The translations under genes and the position numbers were made by a program. From JBBRZF01 sp038236965 (GTDB taxonomy: Bacteria > Acidobacteriota > Terriglobia > Terriglobales > Acidobacteriaceae): a stretch of 31,222 nt of DNA. Position 1 is the stretch's first letter. The number at the start of each line of letters is the position of its first letter. The stretch lies in contig JBBRZF010000021.1 of assembly GCA_038236965.1 (NCBI GenBank), positions 1-31,222 of the forward strand, given 5' to 3'. The notes beneath the pieces are model-generated. The model saw nothing but the letters and a program-made list of their open reading frames with translations. It had not been told where the DNA came from and did not search any database. Below are positions 23,280-30,644 of the stretch, one piece after another.

Positions 23280-24557
23280 CTACGCCTTCACTTCTCCCGC
23301 TCCCGCCGGACGCACGAACTTGTCATACAAAAGCAGCAGCGCGGCCGTAACCACACCCACGCCGATCACCGACAGCCAGATGCCCGTCGGATTGTGCGTC
23401 ACCTCGCCAAAATGATGCAGCAGTCGTCCGCCGAACCATCCACCCACGATCGACCCGATGCCGATCGGAAGAAACGCGAAGCCCATGTACGTGCCTTGTT
23501 GCCCCGCCGGCGCTAGTCGCGAAATATATTCGTAGTAGCGCGGCGACTGGATGATCTCGCCCAGCGCAACTCCGATCAGCGTCACGATCACCATCGTCAC
23601 CGTCGGATGAATGATCAGCGCGATCCACGCCACGCCCGAAATCAACGTGCCCAGCGTGATCGCCTTCATCGCCGGAATCTTCTGTGTCCACAGATTGATC
23701 AGCACCGTCAGCGTGATCACCACGATCGGCCCCGTAGCCAGCAGCAATTCCGTATCCGCCTTCGCATCCACGTAGCGCACCACGTACAGCGGCAGCGTGA
23801 TGAACTCCTGCCAGAACACGATCCAGTATCCCGAGAAGATCAATAGGAACAGCATGAAGCGCGGATTCGAAATCACCGCCTTGAAGTTCTTCAGCGTCTC
23901 GCTCAAACTCGCCGTCTGCACTTCGTTCGAACGCCTCGGCTCGCGGAACAGCAGCAGCACGGCAAAGAACATCAGGAACACGCTCAACGCCGCCATCCGG
24001 AACACGCTCTCCACATGCATGTGTGCGTGTACATAAGAAGCAAGGATCGGTCCCAGCGCTCCCCCGATATTCACCAGCGTGTAATAGATCGAGTAGCCGA
24101 TCGAGCGCACATTCTCATGCGAAGCCCGTGCGATCGTGCCCACCACAGCAGGCTTCACCAACGCGATACCCAGCGCCGGCAGCATCAGCACCAGCGCGAC
24201 CAGCAACGTAAGCGGGACCGCGCTCCGAATCGGCGCCATCCACGGCGAGCCCAGCGAGCCCAGCAGAAAATACGACGAACTCAGGATCAGATACGCCAGC
24301 GAAAGCGAACGCCGGAATCCCATCCTGTCCGCTAACGCGCCGCCGAAGGCCGCCAGGAACCATACCAGTCCGCCGAACAGTCCCGTCAACCGGCTAGCAG
24401 ACTCGATAGGGAACTGCAGCGTTTCATTCAGGTAGCGTGCCAGCGACGCAAACGCCGCATAATAAGCCAGCCGTTCAAACAGTTCCGTGACATTGGCGAC
24501 CCAGAACGGCCGTTCAAATCCCGTGCGGATATCGTGCCATCGTTGCGCGAAGCTCAA
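23280..24557 (-). CDS. MFS transporter, POT/PTR-like
   Basis: This 425-residue inner-membrane transporter has about twelve helices. The N-terminal FWVANVTELFERLAYYAAFA (18-37) resembles the 'E..ERF.YY' signature of proton-dependent oligopeptide (POT/PTR) transporters. Motif A appears as GGALADRMGFRRSL (72-85), and a later SPRYYEYISRLAPAGQQGTYMG segment is also family-like. A peptide or nitrate-like substrate is possible but not proven. It is the first gene of a two-gene unit with the AlkD-like gene, whose ATG lies 3 bp beyond its stop. Upstream is a dispersed repeat at 24598-24638. Confidence 0.85.
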   Translation of the reverse strand: MSFAQRWHDIRTGFERPFWVANVTELFERLAYYAAFASLARYLNETLQFPIESASRLTGLFGGLVWFLAAFGGALADRMGFRRSLSLAYLILSSSYFLLGSLGSPWMAPIRSAVPLTLLVALVLMLPALGIALVKPAVVGTIARASHENVRSIGYSIYYTLVNIGGALGPILASYVHAHMHVESVFRMAALSVFLMFFAVLLLFREPRRSNEVQTASLSETLKNFKAVISNPRFMLFLLIFSGYWIVFWQEFITLPLYVVRYVDAKADTELLLATGPIVVITLTVLINLWTQKIPAMKAITLGTLISGVAWIALIIHPTVTMVIVTLIGVALGEIIQSPRYYEYISRLAPAGQQGTYMGFAFLPIGIGSIVGGWFGGRLLHHFGEVTHNPTGIWLSVIGVGVVTAALLLLYDKFVRPAGAGEVKA

Positions 24558-24597
24558 TCGGTGCTCCTTCTCATCCTACAAAATCACTGTTGCCTTT

Positions 24598-24638
24598 GGT
24601 GCCCCATTCTGAGCGAAGCGAACGGTGGGCACGCACCA
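24598..24638. repeat. dispersed 'GTGCCCCAT' repeat, second copy
   Basis: GGTGCCCCATTCTGAGCGAAG followed by GGTGGGCACGCACC resembles the unit at 22574-22612. It sits between the MFS start and the DUF167 gene end. The following ~60 bases show nothing else. Confidence 0.65.
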
Positions 24639-24700
24639 ACTTGTAAATCAATACCGATGGCTTCCCATTTACCCCAACGAGATCTTCCTCGTCTCAAGGT

Positions 24701-25018
24701 TTAGGTTTTCTTCGTGCCTTCGTGTCTTCGTGGTGAAAAAATCTTTATTCCAACCTCCGCCGCCGCCATCCCCGCCACACGTATCACTTTATTCCTGCTG
24801 CTCTCACCGGCGGCTATGGTAACTGACGAGCGCGGCACATTCAAAAGTTTTGAGAAAAACTCGATGCACGCCTCGTTCGCCCGACCTTCCACCGGAGGCG
24901 TCGTCAGCGAAACCTTCAGCGCATCGCCCATCTCTCCGGTGATCGCGTTCTTCTTCGCCCGCGGATGCACCCGCACCGCGAACGTCGCACCCTTCGGCGA
25001 ATCATGGACAGGAATCAT
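24701..25018 (-). CDS. DUF167 (YggU-like) family protein
   Basis: This 105-residue protein belongs to the DUF167/YggU family, a small alpha/beta fold of unknown function. Diagnostic sequence is FAVRVHPRAKKNAITGEMGDALKVSLTTPPVEGRANEA (about residues 13-50, interrupted here only for description) and FFSKLLNVPRSSVTIAAGESSRNK. The last ~12 residues (FSPRRHEGTKKT) are not family-like and come from a CACGAAGG-type repeat at 24707-24736, so the native C-terminus may have been altered. Its ATG directly abuts the TAG of the upstream membrane-protein gene, and that gene overlaps yggS, making a three-gene operon. Confidence 0.88.
   Translation of the reverse strand: MIPVHDSPKGATFAVRVHPRAKKNAITGEMGDALKVSLTTPPVEGRANEACIEFFSKLLNVPRSSVTIAAGESSRNKVIRVAGMAAAEVGIKIFSPRRHEGTKKT
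24707..24736 (-). repeat. dispersed 'CACGAAGG' repeat remnant in the DUF167 3' end
   Basis: Read on the minus strand this is ACCACGAAGACACGAAGG followed by CACGAAGAAAA. It is a short relative of the repeats at 5098-5401 and encodes the RRHEGTKKT tail of the DUF167 protein. Confidence 0.6.
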
Positions 25019-25354
25019 CTACTTGCCTGCCGAAAAGATCAGTTCCAGCAACGTGACGCACGTCAATGCCAGCGCCTGTGGTTCATGCATCACACCGCGT
25101 CCCAGCGACCAGATCATGCTCACGCAGATGACCAGCAGCAGCGCGTTCGCCAGCACACAGCATCCCCGCGTGAACGCATCCGGTTTCCGCGCCCGTATCA
25201 GGTTCAGCATGCCAATGGCGATCACCGCCACGCCCGATCCGAAGAACCACACCGCGCTCCGGTTCAGCGGATGATACACAGCGAACGTGCCGAACGAATG
25301 TGCGACTCCGAACGCAACCATCAGCCACCCGAGAATCTTGTCCACCACGCTCAT
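25019..25354 (-). CDS. four-helix small membrane protein of unknown function
   Basis: This 111-residue protein has four hydrophobic segments: ILGWLMVAFGVAHSFGTFAVY, AVWFFGSGVAVIAIGMLNLI, GCCVLANALLLVICVSMIWSL and ALALTCVTLLELIFSAG. I do not recognise a named family. The ATG overlaps the yggS stop codon by 4 bases (ATGA), and its own stop abuts the DUF167 start, so it is co-expressed with both. It may be a general small membrane protein of Acidobacteriota; no function is inferred. Confidence 0.72.
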   Translation of the reverse strand: MSVVDKILGWLMVAFGVAHSFGTFAVYHPLNRSAVWFFGSGVAVIAIGMLNLIRARKPDAFTRGCCVLANALLLVICVSMIWSLGRGVMHEPQALALTCVTLLELIFSAGK

Positions 25355-26100
25355 CGATATTCCTTCGCCCCAAAAATCGCCGTTCCCACTCGCACGCAGG
25401 TCGAGCCTTCTTCGATCGCCACTTCGAAATCGTGCGACATCCCCATGCTCAATTCATCCATCCCGACGCCCGGCAACTTCCGCGCCCCGATCTGGTCACG
25501 CAAATCCCGCAGCGCGCGAAAATGTATCCGCGCTCCTTCGGCCTCTTCCGTGAAAGGAGGCACCGTCATCAGTCCGCGAATCTCAAGATTTCTCAACCTC
25601 GGTGCTGCCAGCAGAATCGCGTCCAGCTCCGGCGAATCCCATTCGATCCCCGCCTTCGCCTCTTCGCCCCCAACATTCATTTCAATCAGCACGCGCAAGG
25701 TTTTCCCCGTCGCTTCCGCCGCCGCATTCAACCGCTCCGCCAGCTTCAGCGAATCCACCGAATCCACCGCATTGAAAATTTCCGCCGCCTTCGCCGCTTT
25801 GTTCGATTGCAAATGCCCTATCAGATGAAAATCCGCATCGTCGATATCGAACACATTGCAAACCTTTGCCGAAGCCATCGTCGGAGACGAAGCACTCAAC
25901 TCCGCAAATTTCTCCGCAAACTCCTGCACGCGATTCTCGCCGAACAATCTCTGTCCCGCTTCGTATGCCTCGCGAATCGCGTCCGCCGAATGCGTCTTCG
26001 AAACCGCCATCAGCGCGATCTCATCCGCATTGCGCTTCACGCGCGCCGCCGCCCGAGCCATCCGCTCGCGAATCACCGCAATATTCTCCCGTATCGACAT
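25351..26100 (-). CDS. YggS-family PLP-binding protein (PLP homeostasis)
   Basis: This YggS/PROSC-family protein holds pyridoxal 5'-phosphate and takes part in vitamin B6 and amino-acid homeostasis. From the preferred ATG at 26100 it has 249 residues: MSIRENIAVIRERM, the PLP lysine K35 in LMAVSKTHSAD, GENRVQE, the HLIGHLQSNKA segment, IEMNVGGEEAKAGI, GLMTVPPF, and SMGMSHDFEVAIEEGSTCVRVGTAIFG at the end. An in-frame ATG 45 bases upstream (26145) adds 15 residues without family resemblance. It is the first gene of an operon with the small membrane protein and DUF167, an arrangement that resembles yggS-yggT-yggU in proteobacteria. Confidence 0.95.
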   Translation of the reverse strand: MSIRENIAVIRERMARAAARVKRNADEIALMAVSKTHSADAIREAYEAGQRLFGENRVQEFAEKFAELSASSPTMASAKVCNVFDIDDADFHLIGHLQSNKAAKAAEIFNAVDSVDSLKLAERLNAAAEATGKTLRVLIEMNVGGEEAKAGIEWDSPELDAILLAAPRLRNLEIRGLMTVPPFTEEAEGARIHFRALRDLRDQIGARKLPGVGMDELSMGMSHDFEVAIEEGSTCVRVGTAIFGAKEYR

Positions 26101-26149
26101 GCAAGACATTCTAGAGCACAGAACGCCCCTCTTCCTACCTCCCAAACCT

Positions 26150-26189
26150 CATCTCGACCGAGGCGCAGCGTAGCCTAGAGACCCTTTGT
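26150..26189. repeat. dispersed 'TCATCTCGACCG' repeat, copy 2
   Basis: CATCTCGACCGAGGCGCAGCG, TAGCCT and AGAGACCCTTTGT form a diverged copy of the unit at 20503-20544. It is followed by GTTGGTGTTGGG, as at the 30187 copy. Confidence 0.75.
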
Positions 26190-26228
26190 GTTGGTGTTGG
26201 GTCTGGGCCTGCCTCTCCTCCTTCCACG

Positions 26229-26258
26229 AAAAAAAGGCACCCAGTCTCCCGGGTGCCT
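26229..26258 (-). terminator. intrinsic terminator of the OPT transporter gene
   Basis: On the minus strand AGGCACCC, an 8-base loop and GGGTGCCT are followed by seven T residues. It lies 22 bp after the OPT gene stop. It is a textbook Rho-independent terminator and the clearest one in the window. Confidence 0.9.
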
Positions 26259-26279
26259 CCATTTCTTTTATAGAACGAA

Positions 26280-28319
26280 CTACATGATCGCCGTCGGCGG
26301 AGCCGGCTCGTCGGGATGTCCCGCGCTCGCCAGTGGCAGACGAATCATCAATAGCGCCAACCCGACCAGCACCACCGCGCCGATGATGAGTGGCGGATGC
26401 TCGAAGATTACAGGCAGTATCTTGATGTTCTTCGTCTTTTCCACGCCGATGATCGAAGCGATCACCAGCCCGCACAGTGCCTCTCCGGCAATCAAGCCAG
26501 ACGCCGTCAGCACTCCCGCATTTTCCACTCGAGCCTTCTGCGCATCGTTCAATCCGCGTTTGTCGCGCAGCTTGTCGGTGACCCAGCGGAAGAGGCCGCC
26601 CACGAAGATCGCGAACGTTGTTTCCAGCGGCAGATACATGCCCACCGAGAACAGCATCGGGCTCTTCACTTCGATCAGGATCAAGCCAAAGCCCATCAGG
26701 ATGCCGACCACGACCAGCGGCCAAGGCATACCGCCGCCCACGATGCCCTGTGCCAGCGACGCCATCAACCCAGCCTGCGGAGCAGGAAGCTGCGGGCTGC
26801 CGAATCCATACGCCTTGTTCAGAACCATCAGCGGGAAGAACAGCACCATGCTCGATACCACGATGCCGAGCAAGTCGCCTATCTGCATCTTCGACGGCGT
26901 GCCGCCCAGGATGTGTCCCACCTTCAAATCTTGCAGCATCTCGCCGGCGACCGCCGAACTCACGCAAACCACGGCTGCAACGCCCAGAACTGCGGCGATG
27001 CCGATCGTTCCCTTAATGCCGATGGCGACCATCAGCAATGCCGCGATGATCAGCGTGCACAGCGTCAGACCCGAGATCGGATTGTTTGACGACCCGATCA
27101 TGCCCACCAGGTTGCCGGAAACCGCGGCAAAGAAGAAGCCGAGGATGATCATGACCACAGCGGCCAGCAGTGCGCCGCCAATCACGTGCGTGAAGTAGTA
27201 GTACAGCGCGATCATGCAAAGGAACACAACGCCCAACCCGGCAAATACCACTTTACTGCTCAAGTCCTGTTCGGTGCGATTCACCGCAACGTGCTGCTCG
27301 GTGCTCTTTTTCAAGTCAGCGACTGCGCGCTTCATGCCCAGTCCCAGGCTCTTGCGCATGCGGAACAGCGTGAACGACGCGCCTACCAGCATGCCGCCCA
27401 CTGCGATCGGACGCACGATGCTGTACCAGACCGCTCCAGCCACGCCAGCCCAACCCAGTTCCGTCGCCCCGCCCGGCATTCCCGCGGCGATCTGCGGTCC
27501 CAGGAAGAACACTAGCAGCGGAACCAGCAGGCCCCACGCAAAGACGCCGCCAGCAAAGTTCAACGCGCCCAGTCGAGGTCCAATGATGTAGCCAACGCCA
27601 AGGTATGCCGGGCTGATCGCCGGTGCCGAGAACGTCGTTACGCCGCCTGCGGCGATGACCGGAGTGCCCGCAGCTTTCGTCAACTTCACCGTGCTCAAGC
27701 CCAGCGTTCCCACTTTCAGAACGAAGTCCTTGCTCGCCGCGAAGAACTGCATCGCGCCCATCGCATAGATGAATGCGCCAATGCCCATGTTTGCGAAGAG
27801 GATCTTTGCCGCGCGCGCACCCTGTTGTCCAGCTTTGTGGATCTCAGAGGCGGCAACCGATTCGGGGAAGGGAAGGTCGGGATCTTCCACCATCACGCGA
27901 CGAAGCAGCGTGACGAACAGGATACCCAGCGTGCCGCCAACAGCCATCAGCGCCACTGATTTCCAGTATCCGTTCTGCATATCGAAAACCGGCCAAACGC
28001 CGGCGATGATGAACGCGGGAATCGTGAAGACCGCGCCAGCCGCAACCGACTCGCCGATCGATCCGATCGTTCGAGCCATGTTCTCTTCCAGTAGAGAACC
28101 CTTCAGAAGTCGCAATACGGCCATGCTTATGACCGCCGCAGGATACGTGGCCGCGATCGTCATGCCGGCGCGCAGACCCAGGTACATGTTGGCCGCGCCC
28201 AGCACCACCGTCATGATCAGACCCAGCAGAACCGCGCGCAGGGTGAATTCCCGCATTTGCATGTCGGGTGGAATGTACGGCTTAAACGTCTTTACAGGGG
28301 GAGCAATATTTGTGCTCAT
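26280..28319 (-). CDS. OPT family oligopeptide transporter
   Basis: This 679-residue inner-membrane protein belongs to the oligopeptide transporter (OPT) family, which moves peptides or metal chelates, probably by cation coupling. Around fifteen hydrophobic segments are visible. Family signatures are MREFTLRAVLLGLIMTVVLG and NMYLGLRAGMTIAATYPAAV (44-63), RTIGSIGESVAAGAVFTIPA near 84-103, the PAYLGVGYIIGPRLGALNFAGG segment (about 225-247) and SSNNPISGLTLCT further on. Length is normal for the bacterial group. It is monocistronic, with a strong terminator after it and a divergent plus-strand promoter upstream. A TAATAT -10-like element near the start could belong to its promoter, but I see no clear -35. 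Confidence 0.93.
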   Translation of the reverse strand: MSTNIAPPVKTFKPYIPPDMQMREFTLRAVLLGLIMTVVLGAANMYLGLRAGMTIAATYPAAVISMAVLRLLKGSLLEENMARTIGSIGESVAAGAVFTIPAFIIAGVWPVFDMQNGYWKSVALMAVGGTLGILFVTLLRRVMVEDPDLPFPESVAASEIHKAGQQGARAAKILFANMGIGAFIYAMGAMQFFAASKDFVLKVGTLGLSTVKLTKAAGTPVIAAGGVTTFSAPAISPAYLGVGYIIGPRLGALNFAGGVFAWGLLVPLLVFFLGPQIAAGMPGGATELGWAGVAGAVWYSIVRPIAVGGMLVGASFTLFRMRKSLGLGMKRAVADLKKSTEQHVAVNRTEQDLSSKVVFAGLGVVFLCMIALYYYFTHVIGGALLAAVVMIILGFFFAAVSGNLVGMIGSSNNPISGLTLCTLIIAALLMVAIGIKGTIGIAAVLGVAAVVCVSSAVAGEMLQDLKVGHILGGTPSKMQIGDLLGIVVSSMVLFFPLMVLNKAYGFGSPQLPAPQAGLMASLAQGIVGGGMPWPLVVVGILMGFGLILIEVKSPMLFSVGMYLPLETTFAIFVGGLFRWVTDKLRDKRGLNDAQKARVENAGVLTASGLIAGEALCGLVIASIIGVEKTKNIKILPVIFEHPPLIIGAVVLVGLALLMIRLPLASAGHPDEPAPPTAIM

Positions 28320-28439
28320 TCAGTCCTCTTCGTCTCCAAACAGCATATTAGGGAATTGGCGCAAGTTACCACGTTGCAAGCTCTCAGTACAAGTGCGTTA
28401 ATCCTACGTCAATTGTGACAAGCATGCACCAACTGAGCA

Positions 28440-28469
28440 TTGCCTATCCCAACCCGCCCGACATATACT
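28440..28469 (+). promoter_or_regulatory. sigma70-like promoter ahead of comF
   Basis: TTGCCT (28440-28445), an 18-bp spacer and TATACT (28464-28469) form one of the best promoter matches in the window. Transcription would start about 28476, exactly at the base of a structured RNA stem. Confidence 0.65.
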
Positions 28470-28473
28470 GTGC

Positions 28474-28566
28474 CTGCTGATCCCGCACCATCCTGACGGG
28501 TACCGCGGGTAGGAGGTAGTCTTCAGCAGTACCGGAGACAGATCACCCCAGCAGGGCGACGCGCCC
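28474..28566 (+). ncRNA. putative structured leader or small RNA
   Basis: Starting at the predicted transcription start, CTGCTGA (28474-28480) pairs with TCAGCAG (28523-28529). Inside it CCCGC pairs with GCGGG (28482-28486 / 28505-28509), extended by ACC/GGT with a small bulge. A third hairpin GGGCG-ACG-CGCCC (28554-28566) ends 6 bases before the comF ATG. Between them is a perfect Shine-Dalgarno-like AGGAGGT (28511-28517) with no start codon after it. I do not recognise an Rfam class. It could be a comF leader or an independent RNA. Confidence 0.4.
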
Positions 28567-28572
28567 CGTTCC

Positions 28573-29529
28573 ATGGCGCGAGAACCTCAGAACGGAATTC
28601 TGGGGAAGCCGCCTCTAGCTCCCTTGCTGGACGAAGCACACACTCTGGCTACCAGAGTTCCCCGTTCCCAGCCACGCCATCCCATCGTCTCCCTCTTCCG
28701 TTCCACCCTTGGCAGCCTCTTCGCCGCGCTCTTTCCCTCCGAATGTCGTCTCTGCGGAATCCCGCTCATCGCGCCCACCACGTTGCCGGTATGCCAGGGC
28801 TGCATCGACGCCATCGTCCCTTTCGAAATTCCCCGCTGCGGTCGCTGCGGAGAAGCACTCGTAGCCGGGTTTCGCGCCCAGCTTCCAGGCGCATGCTGTA
28901 ACAATTGCGTCCGCGAACAGCCTCTCTTCGAGCGCGCAGTTGCCTTCGCATCCTATGACGGCGCATTGCGCGACCTTATTCATATGCTCAAGTACAAGCA
29001 CATGGAGACCGCCGCTGACGTCCTCGGCAGCATGCTCGCAGAAACCATCGCTCCCCTCGAATCCGACTTCGTTAACGCCTCCGCCGCCAGGCTGCTTGTT
29101 ATCCCCGTGCCCTTGCACATCAGCAAACTCCGACAGCGCGGCTTCAATCAGTCCGAGCTGCTCGCCGCGTCCGCCGTCAAGCGATTGCGGAAACGTCCCG
29201 GCCCCATCCGCTATCAAGTGGAATCCTCGGCACTAGTACGCCGCCGCGCAACGGAATCGCAGGTCGGTCTCACGCGCGAACAGCGGCAAGCCAACATGCG
29301 CGGCGCTTTTGCCGTCTCGTTAAAAAATCGAATAGCTGGAAATTGTGTGTTGTTGGTCGACGACGTTTTCACTACCGGAACAACCGTCGGCGAGTGTGCG
29401 CGCGTTTTACTGAAAGCCGGTGCCAAAAAGGTGTGGGTCTCCACCGTCGCCCGCGCGCTCAGAGAAACGGAAGCTTTGGATCATCATTCGCATCAAAGAG
29501 AGGAACAGGCGCAAACGCTGGCAACGTAA
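28573..29529 (+). CDS. ComF family phosphoribosyltransferase-like protein
   Basis: ComF proteins have a zinc finger plus a PRTase fold and act in DNA uptake in transformable bacteria; elsewhere the role is unclear. In these 318 residues I see paired cysteines C58/C61 and C74/C77 (ECRLCG, VCQGC), a second set C89/C92 and C108/C112 (RCGRCGE, ACCNNC), the YDGALRDLIHMLKYK segment (128-142), LRQRGFNQSELLA (187-199), and the PRPP loop VLLVDDVFTTGTTV (259-272). The N-terminus is ~50 residues longer than usual. ATG 28573 has no visible Shine-Dalgarno and follows a hairpin, so the start is uncertain. A ~20-residue C-terminal extension is also present. Confidence 0.9.
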   Translation: MAREPQNGILGKPPLAPLLDEAHTLATRVPRSQPRHPIVSLFRSTLGSLFAALFPSECRLCGIPLIAPTTLPVCQGCIDAIVPFEIPRCGRCGEALVAGFRAQLPGACCNNCVREQPLFERAVAFASYDGALRDLIHMLKYKHMETAADVLGSMLAETIAPLESDFVNASAARLLVIPVPLHISKLRQRGFNQSELLAASAVKRLRKRPGPIRYQVESSALVRRRATESQVGLTREQRQANMRGAFAVSLKNRIAGNCVLLVDDVFTTGTTVGECARVLLKAGAKKVWVSTVARALRETEALDHHSHQREEQAQTLAT

Positions 29530-29546
29530 CGCGCCATAAGGAACCT

Positions 29547-30143
29547 ATGGCAGCACGAAGCGAGGGTCACAGATCGAACCGACCGATGCCGGAAGTCGTC
29601 GTCGTGCCATTCACGGAAAGCGTGTATAACCCCATGCACGCCCCCGTCCTGGTACTCAACGCTTCCTACGAGCCGATCAACGTCTGCGCTGCGCGCCGTG
29701 CCATCGTCCTCGTCTTGAAGGGCGTAGCCGCAACCGAGGAGATCAATGGACACTTCCTCCACGCCGCCCGCCTCGCCATCCGTGTCCCCTCCGTCATCCG
29801 CCTGCTCGAATACCGCCGCATTCCGCACCAGACGCGCGCCCTCTCGCGCAAAAATATTCTCATGCGCGATCGCAATACCTGCCAATACTGCGGACTCGTA
29901 CTGGCTCCCGGCGAACTCACCCTCGACCACGTTCACCCGCGCTCTCGCGGAGGCCTCTCCACGTGGGAAAACCTCGTAGCCTGCTGCCACGAATGCAATC
30001 GCAAGAAGGGAAACCAGCTCGCAAACGACGCCGGAATGAAGCTCATGCGCGAACCCCGACCCTTCACCCTCCACACCAGCCGCCACATCATGCGCATGAT
30101 GGGCCGCTCCGACGCCAAGTGGAGAAAATATCTCTTCTACTAA
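29547..30143 (+). CDS. HNH endonuclease family protein
   Basis: This 198-residue protein begins with the conserved PVLVLNASYEPINVC..RRAIVLVLKG (33-59 in this reading), which introduces a common family of bacterial HNH proteins. The nuclease domain has zinc cysteines C112/C115 (CQYCG) and C147/C150 (CHECN), and the HNH core LDHVHPRSRGG (126-136) with N142 in WENLVACC. It presumably cleaves DNA, but the biological role of this widespread family is not known. I chose ATG 29547, preceded by AAGGA; ATGs at 29586 and 29634 would also leave the conserved core intact. It follows comF by 17 bp and is probably in the same operon. Confidence 0.88.
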   Translation: MAARSEGHRSNRPMPEVVVVPFTESVYNPMHAPVLVLNASYEPINVCAARRAIVLVLKGVAATEEINGHFLHAARLAIRVPSVIRLLEYRRIPHQTRALSRKNILMRDRNTCQYCGLVLAPGELTLDHVHPRSRGGLSTWENLVACCHECNRKKGNQLANDAGMKLMREPRPFTLHTSRHIMRMMGRSDAKWRKYLFY

Positions 30144-30186
30144 CTCCCTCCCCGTCATCCCGACCGCAGCGTTTACCTCCCTCCCC

Positions 30187-30228
30187 GTTATCTCAACCGT
30201 AGCGAAGCGGAGCGGAGAGACCCTTTGT
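30187..30228. repeat. dispersed 'TCATCTCGACCG' repeat, copy 3
   Basis: GTTATCTCAACCGTAGCG, AAGCGGAGCGG and AGAGACCCTTTGT match the 20503-20544 unit almost base for base. A partial unit lies just upstream at about 30154. Confidence 0.8.
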
Positions 30229-30339
30229 GTTGCTGTTGGGGTTGATGTTGGTTTGAATTGGCGTTGCTTTTGCTCTTGCTGTTGGGTTTCGCTCGGGTGC
30301 CTGGGAACGCACCAACTTTTTAATTTCACCGTTAACCCT

Positions 30340-30374
30340 GCTCTCCGGTTCGCGGGCTCTCCTGTTCTCCGGTT
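30340..30374. repeat. dispersed 'CTCTCCGGTT' repeat, copy 2
   Basis: This matches 22642-22677 except for one substitution and one base length difference. Here it is in intergenic DNA, which shows that the AlkD-like tail is repeat-derived and not conserved protein sequence. Confidence 0.8.
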
Positions 30375-30644
30375 TCTCTCGTAACTTCTACCCGCCTCCG
30401 CGAAAAACACTTCCCCGATGCAACTTCTGTCCATCTGGTTGCTCGCACCCCTGCGCTGCTCAACCTGTGAACTTCGGTTCCTAATCAGCTACCCCACCGC
30501 TGGAATACTTTGGCCCTGCCCTTTCCTGCACACTAGCTTTCAATGACTTACAAGGCGAATGCGCCTCCCGCGTTGGTACGCCAACTGCTATCCCATTAAC
30601 AGTCGTAGCTTTTACGCAACGCGCCAAGACCCCTGGAGTTCTAA

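Larger units (their letters stand above)
30144..30644. other. repeat-rich gap between HNH gene and kinase
   Basis: The first ~230 bases are repeats: a partial GTCATCCCGACCGCAGCG near 30154-30171, a full unit at 30187-30228, a T/G-rich GTTGGGGTTGATGTTGG stretch, and the CTCTCCGGTT unit at 30340-30374. The remaining ~270 bases to the kinase start show no gene and no clear repeat; a weak promoter may lie around 30505-30540. Confidence 0.6.

Noticed and set aside
29493..30434. 313-residue minus-strand frame opposite the HNH gene
   Set aside because: It is antisense to the HNH gene and includes the RRTGEPANRR repeat peptide; no domain.
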